NCBI RefSeq assembly: GCF_012489685.1
Contig: NC_080046.1
Location: 4,873,449-4,937,448 of the forward strand
DNA: 64,000 bases
Source of the DNA: Lotus japonicus
Lineage: Eukaryota; Streptophyta; Magnoliopsida; Fabales; Fabaceae
Reading direction: 5' to 3'
The position numbers and the translations under genes are program-made. Below the pieces are notes generated by a model. The model did not search any database. It saw only the letters and a program-made list of their open reading frames with translations, and was not told the DNA's origin. Of this stretch, positions 1 to 9,778 are shown piece after piece (position 1 is the stretch's first letter; each line of letters opens with the position of its first letter).

Positions 1-32
1 CAAGCACATTAGATAGATTGGCGATTTTTTAA

Positions 33-1015
33 CCCCAAAATCCACCTCAACTCCATCATAGTGCTCCATTTGGTAGTTCCTTGATTCCCCAAACAGCAGA
101 AAACTCACCTATGCAATTTCAAGCGCATTTAGCACCAATAATCCCAGTATTACATGATGCGACTAGTCAATATGCTAGAGGACCAGAAGTGAATTTTCCA
201 GGACAACCTATGAGGCAATTCTTTTTTTTGAATACAACTTCAATGAGAGCAAGCACTTGAGTGTCTCCTATGCTAGGAATGACTCCAACAAGTCATCCAA
301 GACAATTTTTGCCTGCCCCATCTTTATTCGATCTTCGAGACTATGTGAAAACATGGGAGGTAAACTGACTAGCAAGATTCACTATTTGATAAAAGATCAA
401 TGTAATGCTATATTAGTCTAATTACTATGAATATTTTCTTTTATGCTTCTAGGGATCTTTAGCTGGAAAGATTCAACCCAATCGTGTATCTATCATTAAA
501 GCAAAGGTATGTTAAAATCTTCCTCGACCTAAAATGTATGTTATTGAGAATTATACATTTTATTCATCTGGAAATATTGACAACAAAATATCTGAGCTTT
601 CCCCTCTTTCTCCCCATGAAATAGGCCTTCATGAAAGAGACATCATCCTTGATGCAAGTGAATCCTCTATTGCCCAATCCTTAATTTTCAAGCAAAACTC
701 TAGGTTTAAATAGCATAAATAAACACTCATGACTCGAACACTCGTGATTATCCACTTTTACTACTTTACGCAGATATACCCTTCAAAGGTTAGGTAGATT
801 AAAGATAAGTCTCCTTTTTTCAGGGAAGGTCTTAAATCATACAAAGAGGTAAAAGAATTTTATGGAATAAAACAGTCTATTTTAATCAATATTATACTTT
901 TCTCATTCTAGTAATATTTAAATGCAGCATTTCTAGTGGACCCATAGATTACATGTTCTTCAACACCATTTCCAAGTCCAACAAACTTTATGAGCATCTG
1001 TTAAGGAAAAAATTG
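33..1015 (+). pseudogene. Mediator subunit 25-like gene fragment
   Basis: Four exon-like blocks with plausible splice sites can be read: to 359 (donor GTAAAC), 453-506, 625-656 and 928-1015 (donor GTGAG). Together they give a Gln/Pro-rich linker ending in DLRDYVKTWEG, then GKIQPNRVSIIKAK, AFMKETSSLMQ, and GPIDYMFFNTISKSNKLYE. The order WEGxLxG followed by a DYxFF...LYEHL...KKL block resembles the region of plant MED25 (PFT1) after its linker; MED25 is a Mediator subunit bridging transcription factors and RNA polymerase II in the nucleus. The first exon has in-frame stops near 30 and near 258, and no later exons are seen, so this is a decayed or truncated copy. The family assignment is from memory of conserved patterns and is moderate; the exon structure is seen directly. 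The gene may start left of the window. Confidence 0.45.
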
Positions 1016-1226
1016 GTGAGCCATAATATATATGATTCTGTATTTGAATATAAATACATTCATTTTGGCATGAGCGGAGAGTCAACCCAAGAATTCATAG
1101 GCACAAAGATATAAAAATATGACAAGTTTCACTTTTCCTTTATATTCTCCTTATACTCGTTATAGTTTTAATAGACTTCCATGTTGACGTGTGGATTTTA
1201 TTTGCAATGTCAAGGATGATCAATGG

Positions 1227-1453
1227 ATTGGGGTTGGTTTTGGGAATGGGTTGGAGTTGTTGTTATTGTTTTAGTGCAGTTTTTTGTTGAGCGTTTTTTT
1301 TTTTTTTCTGGTTTTGTTGCAGTTGTGTCTGCATTTTTCTTTTCCTTGTCAAGTCTTCTCTTTTTTTTTTTTTTTTATGTTTCTTTCTTTGTATTGGGTT
1401 GAAGTACCCCTTGTACTTCTTTTTCATTGCAATCATGGCTTATCTAAAAAAAA
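1227..1453 (+). mobile_element. 5'-truncated LINE (3' tail only) with 16-bp target duplication
   Basis: The segment ends in an A-run and is flanked by perfect 16-bp direct repeats caaggatgatcaatgg at 1211-1226 and 1454-1469. It contains GGGTTGAAGTACCCCTTG, the same tail motif found at about 32928-32947 in another LINE tail. A dead-on-arrival insertion by target-primed reverse transcription explains this. No coding capacity; the open frame across it is T-rich noise. Confidence 0.85.
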
Positions 1454-1469
1454 CAAGGATGATCAATGG

Positions 1470-2734
1470 TCAATTTTTACTTTGTTTATATGATAATATT
1501 TTTTAGAGGCAAATGTTAGTTTTTAGTAATGTTAGTAAATTAGTCATCCTCAGGGTTTGAACCCTAGAGTCTTCACCCTTCATCACACCCAAAACTTATG
1601 TCTATATCTCTTACCACTTGAGCTAACCTTCGGGGACATATGGTAATATTTCTTATGTTGGATCTTCATGTGAAGTGTGTGAAAATTGATTTCTCACATC
1701 AGTCATTGATTTTGTCCACAACGGAGAGAGAAAAATTCTTTTTGGGATCAGTTTATTCTGGGGTGAGTGTGATATCAATATTAATTCTTTCACATTATTA
1801 GTTTTCATTTAGGTTGTCTTTTGAACTTGCGTGTGAGAATTTGAAGTAATATTTTTTTCAATACTTGAAATTTGACTAATCAATAAATGACAGGAGACAA
1901 TATTTGTGGAGCCTCTTTAATCATGTCTTTAGTAGCTGAAGCAAACCCGTGCCAAATAAACATCAAGTTGAGAGAGCTGATTTAACCAAAAGGGCGTGTA
2001 AGCTAAGGAGAGGACTAGTCTTGAGATCTTGCACTTTTCTTTTCTTTAAGATTTTAGTTGATGAAGTTTGAACAAGTATAAGACAACCACAAACCAGATT
2101 TTCATAGGTCTTATTTTCCTAAAAACATCTAATTATGAAGATATATTCAAAGTTTATGAATGCGTAGGTTGATATTTCTTGCATTGTGTGTCACAATCTT
2201 GATTGAAAATTTTCCAACCATTTCTAGTTATGCCTCTATCATTTATGTAAATGAAGTTTTTGTAAATTAATTGCTTGTGTAATAAATCTTTGATAGACTC
2301 TAATTTTTTTGGTTATAAAACACTGATATTACTTTTCCATCTTTTTTAAAATATAATCTTCAAGATATATATGTTAATGTATGATTGAGCATAGTTAAAC
2401 TATATTACAATAATAATGATTGCAAAGATTTCAACAATTCGTTTTTATTTTGTCTTCCGTTCATGGAAATGATTGGAAAAATCTATATTTCTTGGTTTTT
2501 AAACAATGATACTTCTTTTCCACTTTTTAAAACATAAGTTTCGTGAAATGTGAATGGGTGGAGAATTGAGCGTATTTAGGTAATAATAATTGAAAGTTTT
2601 TGAAAAATTTATGCTCGTTTAGAAAATATCTTTGACATGTTTAGTCTTTCCTGGTTTTAGAATAATGATACTTTTCCATTTTTTAATACCAAAGCTGAAA
2701 TATATATATACTTTTTGAGATACACTTTTTAGGT

Positions 2735-2736
<2 letters not shown>
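1470..2736. other. AT-rich spacer, no gene seen
   Basis: Low-GC sequence with no convincing ORF, exon or RNA gene. It holds repeated short phrases (for example variants of gatacttcttttccactttttaa near 2330, 2510 and 2650), suggesting a degenerate duplicated stretch of about 170-180 bp. Confidence 0.5.
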
Positions 2737-2778
<42 letters not shown>

Positions 2779-3485
2779 TAGTAGTTTTTCCTCATTTGAA
2801 ATACACTTTTTAAGATACAATCCGAAAAATTGAAGATCAGATTATGTAAGGTATGATCATAGACAAAGAGTCTCAAACTCTGAAGGTTTGGTCGCTAAAA
2901 AGAACGGTTATTACCCTAATCCCGATTTTAAACTTCCTTCTCTGTGCATGGATCTTTGTCATTCTTATATCTTTTGATTATAATCACAGTTAGACTCATT
3001 GTTAAAAACTACCACTCAAGCAATTCATGTATTACTGATTATCCACCACCACGCCCAAGCTTTTATGACATTTGAGTTCAAAAATCACCTCTACTTTAAT
3101 GATTTGAAGTTAGTACGCGATCTTTTAATGTATCTAATAAATAAAATGCGTCATACATTATTTATTAGATACATTAAGTGAACCCAAACTAACTTGTAAT
3201 CATTATAGGCGGAGGTGGTTCTAGAACTCGAATGTTAGTAAAGCTTGGTTCTAGTTGTGGAAAATTAGTAATACAATAATGTTTGGATTTTTTTTACAAT
3301 GAGGCTCACAATTATTATAACCAGTTGATAGAAGAATGGTGAAGGTCTATGCACAGAGAATTAAGTTCGTAAGCATACCTAGAGCGAAAAACCTTCTTTT
3401 CAATGACCATACCTTCAGAGTTTGAGACCCTATGTTCATGTCTCCCATTTGTAGAGTTTGATATTCACTTACACCCTCTAGGGAT

Positions 3486-3537
<52 letters not shown>
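2737..3537. repeat. Imperfect palindrome of about 800 bp (fold-back element or inverted duplication)
   Basis: The arm 2867-3148 is matched in inverted orientation by 3155-3432 along most of its length. Matched blocks include tctcaaactctgaagg (about 2870) versus ccttcagagtttgaga (about 3413), a block containing gtattactgattatccac (about 3028) versus its complement (about 3265), and aatgtatctaataaat (about 3126) versus its complement (about 3160). The centre is a tight hairpin near 3150. Both outer margins carry AT dinucleotide runs (about 2739-2772 and 3488-3537). No coding capacity; the 90-aa frame over the right arm is an IY repeat from the AT run. Could be a fold-back transposon, MITE or inverted duplication feeding small RNAs. 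Confidence 0.75.
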
Positions 3538-3540
<3 letters not shown>

Positions 3541-3715
3541 ATATATTGAAATGTAATAACAAATAAAGTAACAACATTTTAGTCATTGCTATGCAAACCA
3601 AACACGCCGATAATGCCAAAATAAAACAATGAAGGTTATAGGTCTAACTAAAGGGTTTTAGTTGGTAAAATACAGAGACTTGAAATTCTTCTATGTTTAA
3701 AAGTTGAGGTCTTAA
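3538..3715. other. Spacer with a possible MITE end
   Basis: Contains caaaccaaacacgccgata near 3594-3612, which in reverse complement resembles the terminal block of Harbinger-type MITEs such as the one at 52905. No partner end was found, so this is weak. Confidence 0.25.
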
Positions 3716-4240
3716 AATTGGCCCAAAACCCTGAAACTGACCTGAACCCTAAAGTTGGCAGATAAACCCAAAATTCTAAAATTGACTCTAAACCCGACTT
3801 CAACCTTTTAATCGGGCGAAAAACTTAAAATCGTCCCAAAACCCTACAATCAACACTAAATGAGACTTGAACCCTAAAATTGGTCAAAAAAATTTAAAAT
3901 CGGCTGAACCCCTAATTTTGGGGGTTTTGGCCGTTCTTAGAGTTTTCCATTTGATCGTAGGGTTCATGCTGAGTTTAGGGACCTGTTTTAGGGTCTTAGG
4001 TCGATTTTATGGTTTGGGTCGGGTTTAGGTTTTTTCGGCTGATTTTAGGATATAGGTCAGACAAGTTTTTAGCTATTTTAGGGTTTTGCGACCCATTTTA
4101 GGGTCATGGCAAGTTTGGGGGGATTTTAGGGTTTTGGGTTGATTTTAAGGTTTTTCATCTGATTTCAAGGTTCATGTCGAGTCTAGGGTCAATTTTATGA
4201 TTTTTGGCCGATTTGGGGTTTGAGGCTGATTTTATAGTTT
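3716..4240. repeat. Degenerate CCCTAAA-like minisatellite with a strand switch
   Basis: The left half (3716-3915) is a loose array of aaaccctaaaattgg-type phrases on the plus strand; the right half (3916-4240) is the complementary sense, ttttagggttttgggtc-type phrases. The flip lies near 3910-3925. Spacing is roughly 20-30 bp and irregular. Phrases recall plant telomere repeats but are too degenerate to be called telomeric. Confidence 0.6.
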
Positions 4241-4325
4241 TCGACCTATCTCTCTTCTCTCTCCACCTCTTTCCACCTCAATATGAGATGTGAACAAAAC
4301 AATATTCTTTTTGTAATCTAATAGG

Positions 4326-4803
4326 ATTATCAAGAGGATGATGAAGATGAAGAGACGAGTGTCATCCAGGAGAAAGCCAATCAACTTCAGTTTCTGAGGC
4401 AGCAAGCAGTTGATACAAGTATTTGAAAGATCAACACCGGAGGCTTCTTACCCAGAATATTTTGAGTACAATGACAATTCTTGAGTACAGTCTAAAAAAT
4501 TGTCATAATAGCTAACTAACCCAAGGTGTGAATGAGCTAGCGAGTTAGTTACGAAGTTAGTAGAGTACGTAAGAGGGAACGTGAAAATTATATTTCTGTT
4601 TTATTAAAAAGAATGAGATTAGATTCTCTCAAATTTTGGGACCAGTATATTTGATTTACCTATTCTTTATTGTTCTATTCAATAGGTTGAGCCTGAGCAT
4701 TTTGTTTTGAAAATGCAGGGTGGTCAACTGGAAAAACATATTGATGCTACATTGGGAAGTGCGAACATGGATTTCTATGGCTGTGCAAGAATAGCTGGAA
4801 GGT
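4326..4803 (+). pseudogene. Unidentified exon-like fragments
   Basis: After an AG at 4325 a stretch reads DYQEDDEDEETSVIQEK and on through QLQFLRQQAVDTS, then shifts frame into KYLKDQHRRLLTQNILST. A second block near 4715-4800 reads GGQLEKHIDATLGSANMD with an intron-like gap between. Amino-acid composition looks coding, but I do not recognise the family and both blocks are interrupted. Possibly a gene remnant; it could also be chance. Confidence 0.2.
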
Positions 4804-5399
4804 AGTTATATTGTCATATATCTACTTGAGAAACAATTTGATATATAACTCTAACTTGAGAAATAGATTAAAAAATAACAAAAGGGCCGGAAGAGTATGG
4901 AAGGTAGAGTCATATTGCCACAAATAGATTATAGTGTAGTCTAGTGGTTAGAGTTAAAAACAGAAATGGCCTAATAGAGTATTGGCATGTCATCAAAGAC
5001 GGCTCAACTAAGTTATTACGAGTTATGTGTCAGTGTGTCTGCTATCACCTCCATGTTTTTAAGAACTTGTACTTAATTTGTCGGCATATTTTGCCAACGA
5101 GGATGCTTCTTTTACTAGTCACTGAAGATTTTTGAGAGCTGTAAGTATGGATTTGAGTGCAGTGTTATCAAATCGATCGCGATCGCGGACCATCGCAGTG
5201 GAACCTGGTGTGCTTATTACTTTTGTTTCACTGCCTTAGGGTGGGAATGATTTGAAGATGATACGGTCCAGGTACTACCATTCCCTCTTGTATGTTTTTG
5301 AAATCACACAAACTCTTAATTTGTCGGCGTGTAAACGCATGCCTTGTTATTTGGTAGAAGCAACTAGCTATGAGCCTGTTTGGCTTGCAAACTTCATAA
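4804..5399. other. Spacer, no supported gene
   Basis: Two open frames (4944-5135 and 5252-5536) have no recognisable domain, promoter or splice context. They share near-duplicate wording (a phrase containing catgtttttaagaacttgta near 5052 and tatgtttttgaaatcacac near 5291, each followed by atttgtcggc), suggesting a degenerate duplication rather than genes. Confidence 0.4.
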
Positions 5400-5745
5400 T
5401 CACTTTCGGTACTGTTAAACCAGTTTTAGTCCAAGTATTTGTATTGCTAGAGAATAGATCTGGATCAATTCTTAGAACAACTTCTTTTAGAAAATGGACC
5501 TGCTTAAAAACTAGTTTTAAAACCGAATATGGCTAAAATCTGGTTTTAAAATCAATTTAAAGCTGGGTTTTGAACCAAATCCTGTTATAAAACCGGTTTT
5601 TAACCATATCTATTTTTCAAAACTGCTTTGTAACCATAACTGCATTTTAAAAGTGGTTTGGATCGTAAATCCAAATCCTAAAACTGGTTATAAAATGGAT
5701 ATGGTTTGGTTATTTTAATAACCAAACCATGAACACCCCTATATA
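5400..5745. repeat. Degenerate AAAACCGGTTTT-type minisatellite
   Basis: Many short palindromic phrases of the form aaaactggttttaaaac and aaaaccggtttttaacc at irregular 20-40 bp spacing, ending in aaccaaaccatgaacacccc, a phrase common at plant repeats. No coding content. Confidence 0.55.
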
Positions 5746-5974
5746 TACCTAGATAAGCATGAACCATAATAAGGTTATAGGATATTGTGGGGATAGAGAT
5801 TGTGGATCTGAGAAAATGGGTTACGACATGGAGGTGCAGAGGAAGGTTTCAGTGGTGGAGTGGCGCTGTTTCTGTGGACATAGTTAGGTCGGGATGATTT
5901 TGTGCATTGGAATGAGGTAGAATGAATCACACTGAGGATGAAAATAGTGTGATTTCAGTCTTCAGAAACGTATG

Positions 5975-6446
5975 TGATCGGGAGGATCACGGGAGCTGGG
6001 GGCAGCCAAGAGAAGGGGTGGAACCGGTGCGCTGGAAGGGCAGAACAGACCCGGGAGGGGCTCCTGCAAGGGACTCCAATGCCAAAGTAAGTAGGGGAAT
6101 CGAGTAAGGGGGTTGCCCCCTTTATATACACGTTGGAGTATTAGGGTTGGAGCCATGCAACGTCATGCATGGCCCGTACCGGTGGGTTGAGGGCCGTTGG
6201 ATCCTCCTGCTCCCTCTGCGGTTTGCAGTGATCCAACGACTTAGATTGCCTAGGGGCCCACCATCCAACCACCCTAGTTCCGTAGGGTGGTTAGCCTAGG
6301 TCAACCCCTAGGTGGTGGGGTCCATGCCCCAGAGGCAGGAGAGTGGCGTCTGGCTCGTGGTCAGGGCCCGGATATCCTTCCCCGGTCATCCCACTTGGGT
6401 CCACTCGGGTGGCAATGAACGGGCGTGTTCCACCCGTCCCAGAACA
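5975..6446 (-). repeat. 3' LTR of the Tat element
   Basis: Reads TG...CA on either strand (plus-strand TGATCGGGAGG to CCCAGAACA). 472 bp versus 512 bp for the partner at 19796-20307; the difference is a 40-bp block (tagcaaagtgaagagatt and following, present at about 19937-19976) missing here. The 3' part includes polyadenylation/TATA-poor GC-rich sequence. Confidence 0.93.
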
Positions 6447-6461
6447 GTAGCCCCCCCAGCT
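6447..6461 (-). other. Polypurine tract of the Tat element
   Basis: Minus-strand AGCTGGGGGGGCTAC abuts the 3' LTR start TGTTCTGGG. This is the expected position for plus-strand priming. Confidence 0.85.
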
Positions 6462-6543
6462 CTAGTCCACTGAAGTAGTGGGCTAGGAGCTTTAGGTTAG
6501 GTTCACTTGAACGTCCTTACGTCATTCAGGTCAGTTCCTTCCA

Positions 6544-6576
6544 GCCCTTACCGGAACAGTTGCCCCCCAGCTCTGC
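6544..6576 (-). repeat. Second polypurine/LTR-start-like copy
   Basis: Minus-strand GAGCTGGGGGGCAACTGTTC repeats the arrangement of the true tract and LTR start (GAGCTGGGGGGGCTACTGTT) about 110 bp inside the element. It looks like a local duplication of the tract-LTR junction. Confidence 0.6.
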
Positions 6577-6904
6577 CTCACTGTATGGGTGAGGCGTGAG
6601 ATTCAGGATTTGTCCGGACGGGTGTAGGAAACGGTCGGAGCTCAGGACGACCCGGCACATTGGTGCCGAGTGAGGGTAACCGATCGGGGCGGTCCCGAAT
6701 TCCAAACGTTACGTAACAGTAACATGAAGCGACGTTTTGGCAGCGCCATTAATGCGTCTGACAAGAAGTGGCACGCGTTACGTCGTTTCGTTCCCCTTGC
6801 TGACGTGGCGGAAGCTGATTGGCCGATGGTTTTCCCGCCTCCCCTAGCGTCATCATTACAGACGTAGGGTTTGGTGAAGCGTCGCTTCCCATTCTTGATT
6901 TCCC

Positions 6905-6914
6905 TTATAAAAAG
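6905..6914 (+). promoter_or_regulatory. TATA box of the antisense gene in the Tat element
   Basis: TTATAAAAAG on the plus strand, about 100 bp before the nested element that begins at 7009. The sequence after it is pyrimidine-rich leader-like (ttctccttctgcacctcaag). Once the nested element is ignored the leader continues at 11051, so this is the likely promoter of the gene starting at 11342. Confidence 0.6.
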
Positions 6915-7021
6915 GGGAGAAGGAGCTTCATTTGCGTTTTTTTTTCTCCTTCTGCACCTCAAGTTCTCATCTTTTCTTCCTTCGGGGCTCTTTATTCCGA
7001 CGTCGTAAGGCGCCAAAAACT

Positions 7022-8304
7022 TGTTGGTAAATCCGCAAGTGTACGAATCCACCCGGTTTTAAATATCGAACCACAGGGATTGTGAGTGACTAAATTCAGT
7101 TTAAGCTTTGAGTATGAAGGTTTGTATTATTTTATAAGAGATATGTTGAAGTAGTAATAAGGAAAAGGAAAAATAAAAAGACAATTTAGAAAATAACATG
7201 CTTTGGGTTCTTGTTCAACTAGTCAATTCAAGTACATCATTCTAAGCACATGTTCTCATGGATCTCTCCTTGATGATATAGCCTAGTTACTCACTTATTG
7301 ATTCCTCACATAAGCAATTCTCTCATACTAAAAGCTAAGCCCAATTCCTTGTGTACTTAGTCATTTATATGAGGTTTTAGATCAAGCAAATTCAGGCCAT
7401 CAAACCCCAACCCTTCCTCTATTCCTAGTAGCAAGTATAGAAGGGGTAATCCCAAATCGGTTCCCTAATCTATAACAAACTTCCGTTCTGATTATAGAAT
7501 AGTATAAAGCAAGCATGCATACAAGCTTAGATTGAAATTCAGAAAATGGAATTCAAGGGAAGAAGAAGAACATGTGGGAAAGAACTTAAGATTATAACTC
7601 AAATATAAAAAGTCTTACAAAGAAATCCAAAGCAAAAGAAGAGAGATTAGCCAAGAACCTGAATTACAAGCTTGGGAACCCTCTCACACTCTCCTAGATG
7701 CTCCTCTACCTCTGAGTTTATGTAAAAATGAAAGTAGTATCAAAGATTACAAAAGAAAATGACTAAAATCCTATTTATAGGCAAAATCCGAGTCTGGGCT
7801 GTTCTGGGCGCTCAGGCGCCAATTCAGAGCGCCTGAGCGCCAATTGCATGCCCAAAACATGCTTTCTGGAGCTAATTGGCGCCTAGGCGCCCATTCCCAG
7901 CGCCTAGGCGCTTAAGCTCGCCTAAAAAGGACTTTTTGGCTTCTGAAACTCCTCTTTTCAATCCTCTTTAAGTTCTTCATCAATTCCATGCTTCTTGGCC
8001 TTCTTTCTCCTTCAGTTTCTGCTCTCCAAACCTAACCAACAAGTCAAGGAAGATTCTAGAAGCTCCAAGAGCTCATTAGCACAAGAGGTCCTTCATAAAA
8101 CACAACAAAACCATGCAAGTCCTAAACTTTACTTAAAATGCAAGAAAACTACCTATAAAACTACTAAATTACCAAAACAAAATAAAGACTAAAGAAAAGA
8201 ATAAAAATGCATGAGAATGCATGAAACACTACATGAGACACAAGAAAAAGACTCAAAACCTACAAGTAAAAACCATAAAAACATCATATAAACCCGGGTC
8301 ATCA
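7022..8304 (-). repeat. 3' LTR of the nested LARD-like element
   Basis: Plus-strand TGTTGGTAAATCC to GGGTCATCA. Contains a cluster of GC-rich palindromes at about 7805-7915 (for example GGCGCTCAGGCGCC then GAGCGCCTGAGCGCC). Also carries a 65-aa open frame repeated in the other LTR; it has no recognisable domain. Confidence 0.88.
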
Positions 8305-9778
8305 CACCACTATACTCAACGACAGCTCGCCCTCGAGCGTCACTAAGATTAGCTTGCCCTCAAGCACAAAGAATTACTCCCAACACACATGCCAAAAGAG
8401 GGATACTGTTTTAGAAAACCGGGGGATCAAGTGAATGTAGTTAGTTCCAAGAGAAAAATTCAACAATCAACTTCATGCTACTCTTAGATAAAGAAGAATT
8501 AGAGTCCACTATGAGAAGCATTTAGAGCTAACATCCTAGCATGAGACAATTGTTTAGTGCACTGAGCACACAAGCAAGTTCATAGGTTCTGAGAATCATT
8601 TCCTCAAGAGCAACTAAAGTTGACAATGCATTATCGAATGAGACTTCAAAAGGGTTATGATGTTGGCTAGGTAAAGCACGAGGTAGGTGGTCCCTAAGGA
8701 AGACTAAGGCTGCACAAAATTTGAGTGTGGTCCTTCATGAAAAACAGAGCTTAAAGCAATTGATACTTAGCACACAAGTCTCTCAACCCCCTTTTGTTTC
8801 AGAATTTTTTCTTTTTTTTTGGAACTCCACCCATTCCACGGAGCTCATTTTTTCCTTTTGACTTTTTTTCAATTTTTTCTTTGGGGCAAGAGACAATTGC
8901 ATTTTTTTATAAACTAGCTCCATTAAGAGTTAAGAACCACAACTCCCCATTGAATCCAACCAATCATCCATCCCAAATAACAAAGGTAACAAAGAAATCT
9001 CCATAAGGCTCAAAAGGGTCAACTAGGGACAAAGATGTTATAAAACAATTTCTGAAGTACAAGAAAACCTACCAGTCTCAAGAATGCAAGTCTCCTAAAG
9101 CTACACTCAAGGAGGCATAAAATGAAACACAGAACCAAGAAGTGCAAGTGAGTCAGGATCCTCCAGGGAAATTATATAGTGAAGGGTCAAAGATGGACCC
9201 TTGTGGACTCAAATCAACTATATCCTCAAGACAACACTTAAAAGACCGAAGTCTCGTCCTCTCTTTCCCAAACATACAATCACTCCCCAAAAGAAAGCAC
9301 AAAGTATCCACTTAAAAACATTTTCAAAACCAGCGTCATGTGAGTGAGCAAGACTTGGGAACATGTCATTTGAGTAAAGGGTAAAAAGACCAAGGTATGA
9401 AAGACTCTATAAAAATAAAATGCATGATAAAAAAGTTAAACAAAATCTATAAAAGAAAAATATGCTAAAAATGCATGGACTAAAATTCAGAGTAAGAAAA
9501 AAACCTCCTTCCAAGTGATTGAGTGCTTCCAAGTGTTCTCCTATGGTCTTTCAAATGCTGGAAAACAAGGTGCTCAAGTGCTAATTGCCACCGCTCGAGC
9601 GCCATTGTATCCTTTTTATTTCCTGGAAAAAAAACAGAAGAAACAAAACGTAAAACAGAAAAAAAAACATGGGTTGTCTCCCATTCAGCCCTAAGTTATA
9701 GTCTTAGGTAGACTATACTTCAAACTCATAACTCAAACCAAAAATCACAAACAATCCCCGGCAACGGCGCCAAAAACT
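8305..9778 (-). other. Non-coding internal region of the LARD-like element
   Basis: No gag, pol or other domain in any frame. Contains gccctcgagcg-type phrases near 8330 and an AT-rich T-run near 8810. The minus-strand tract just inside the left LTR (AGTATAGTGGTG) is the candidate polypurine tract; PBS at 9755-9772. Confidence 0.75.
9755..9772 (-). other. Primer-binding site, tRNA-Asp type
   Basis: Minus-strand TGGCGCCGTTGCCGGGGA is complementary to the 3' end of plant tRNA-Asp(GUC), as recalled. Six bases separate it from the LTR terminal CA. Confidence 0.85.

Noticed and set aside
3347..3619. 90-aa minus-strand frame with an IYIYIY run
   Set aside because: Product of the AT microsatellite inside the palindrome; no domain or promoter.
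6642..7052. 136-aa minus-strand frame and two overlapping plus-strand frames
   Set aside because: Overlap the Tat 3' region, the TATA box and the LARD border; they cross an insertion junction, so they are chance frames.
7995..8192. 65-aa frame repeated identically at 10742-10939
   Set aside because: Simply the same LTR sequence twice; no domain, and Lys/Ser/Thr composition fits low-complexity DNA.
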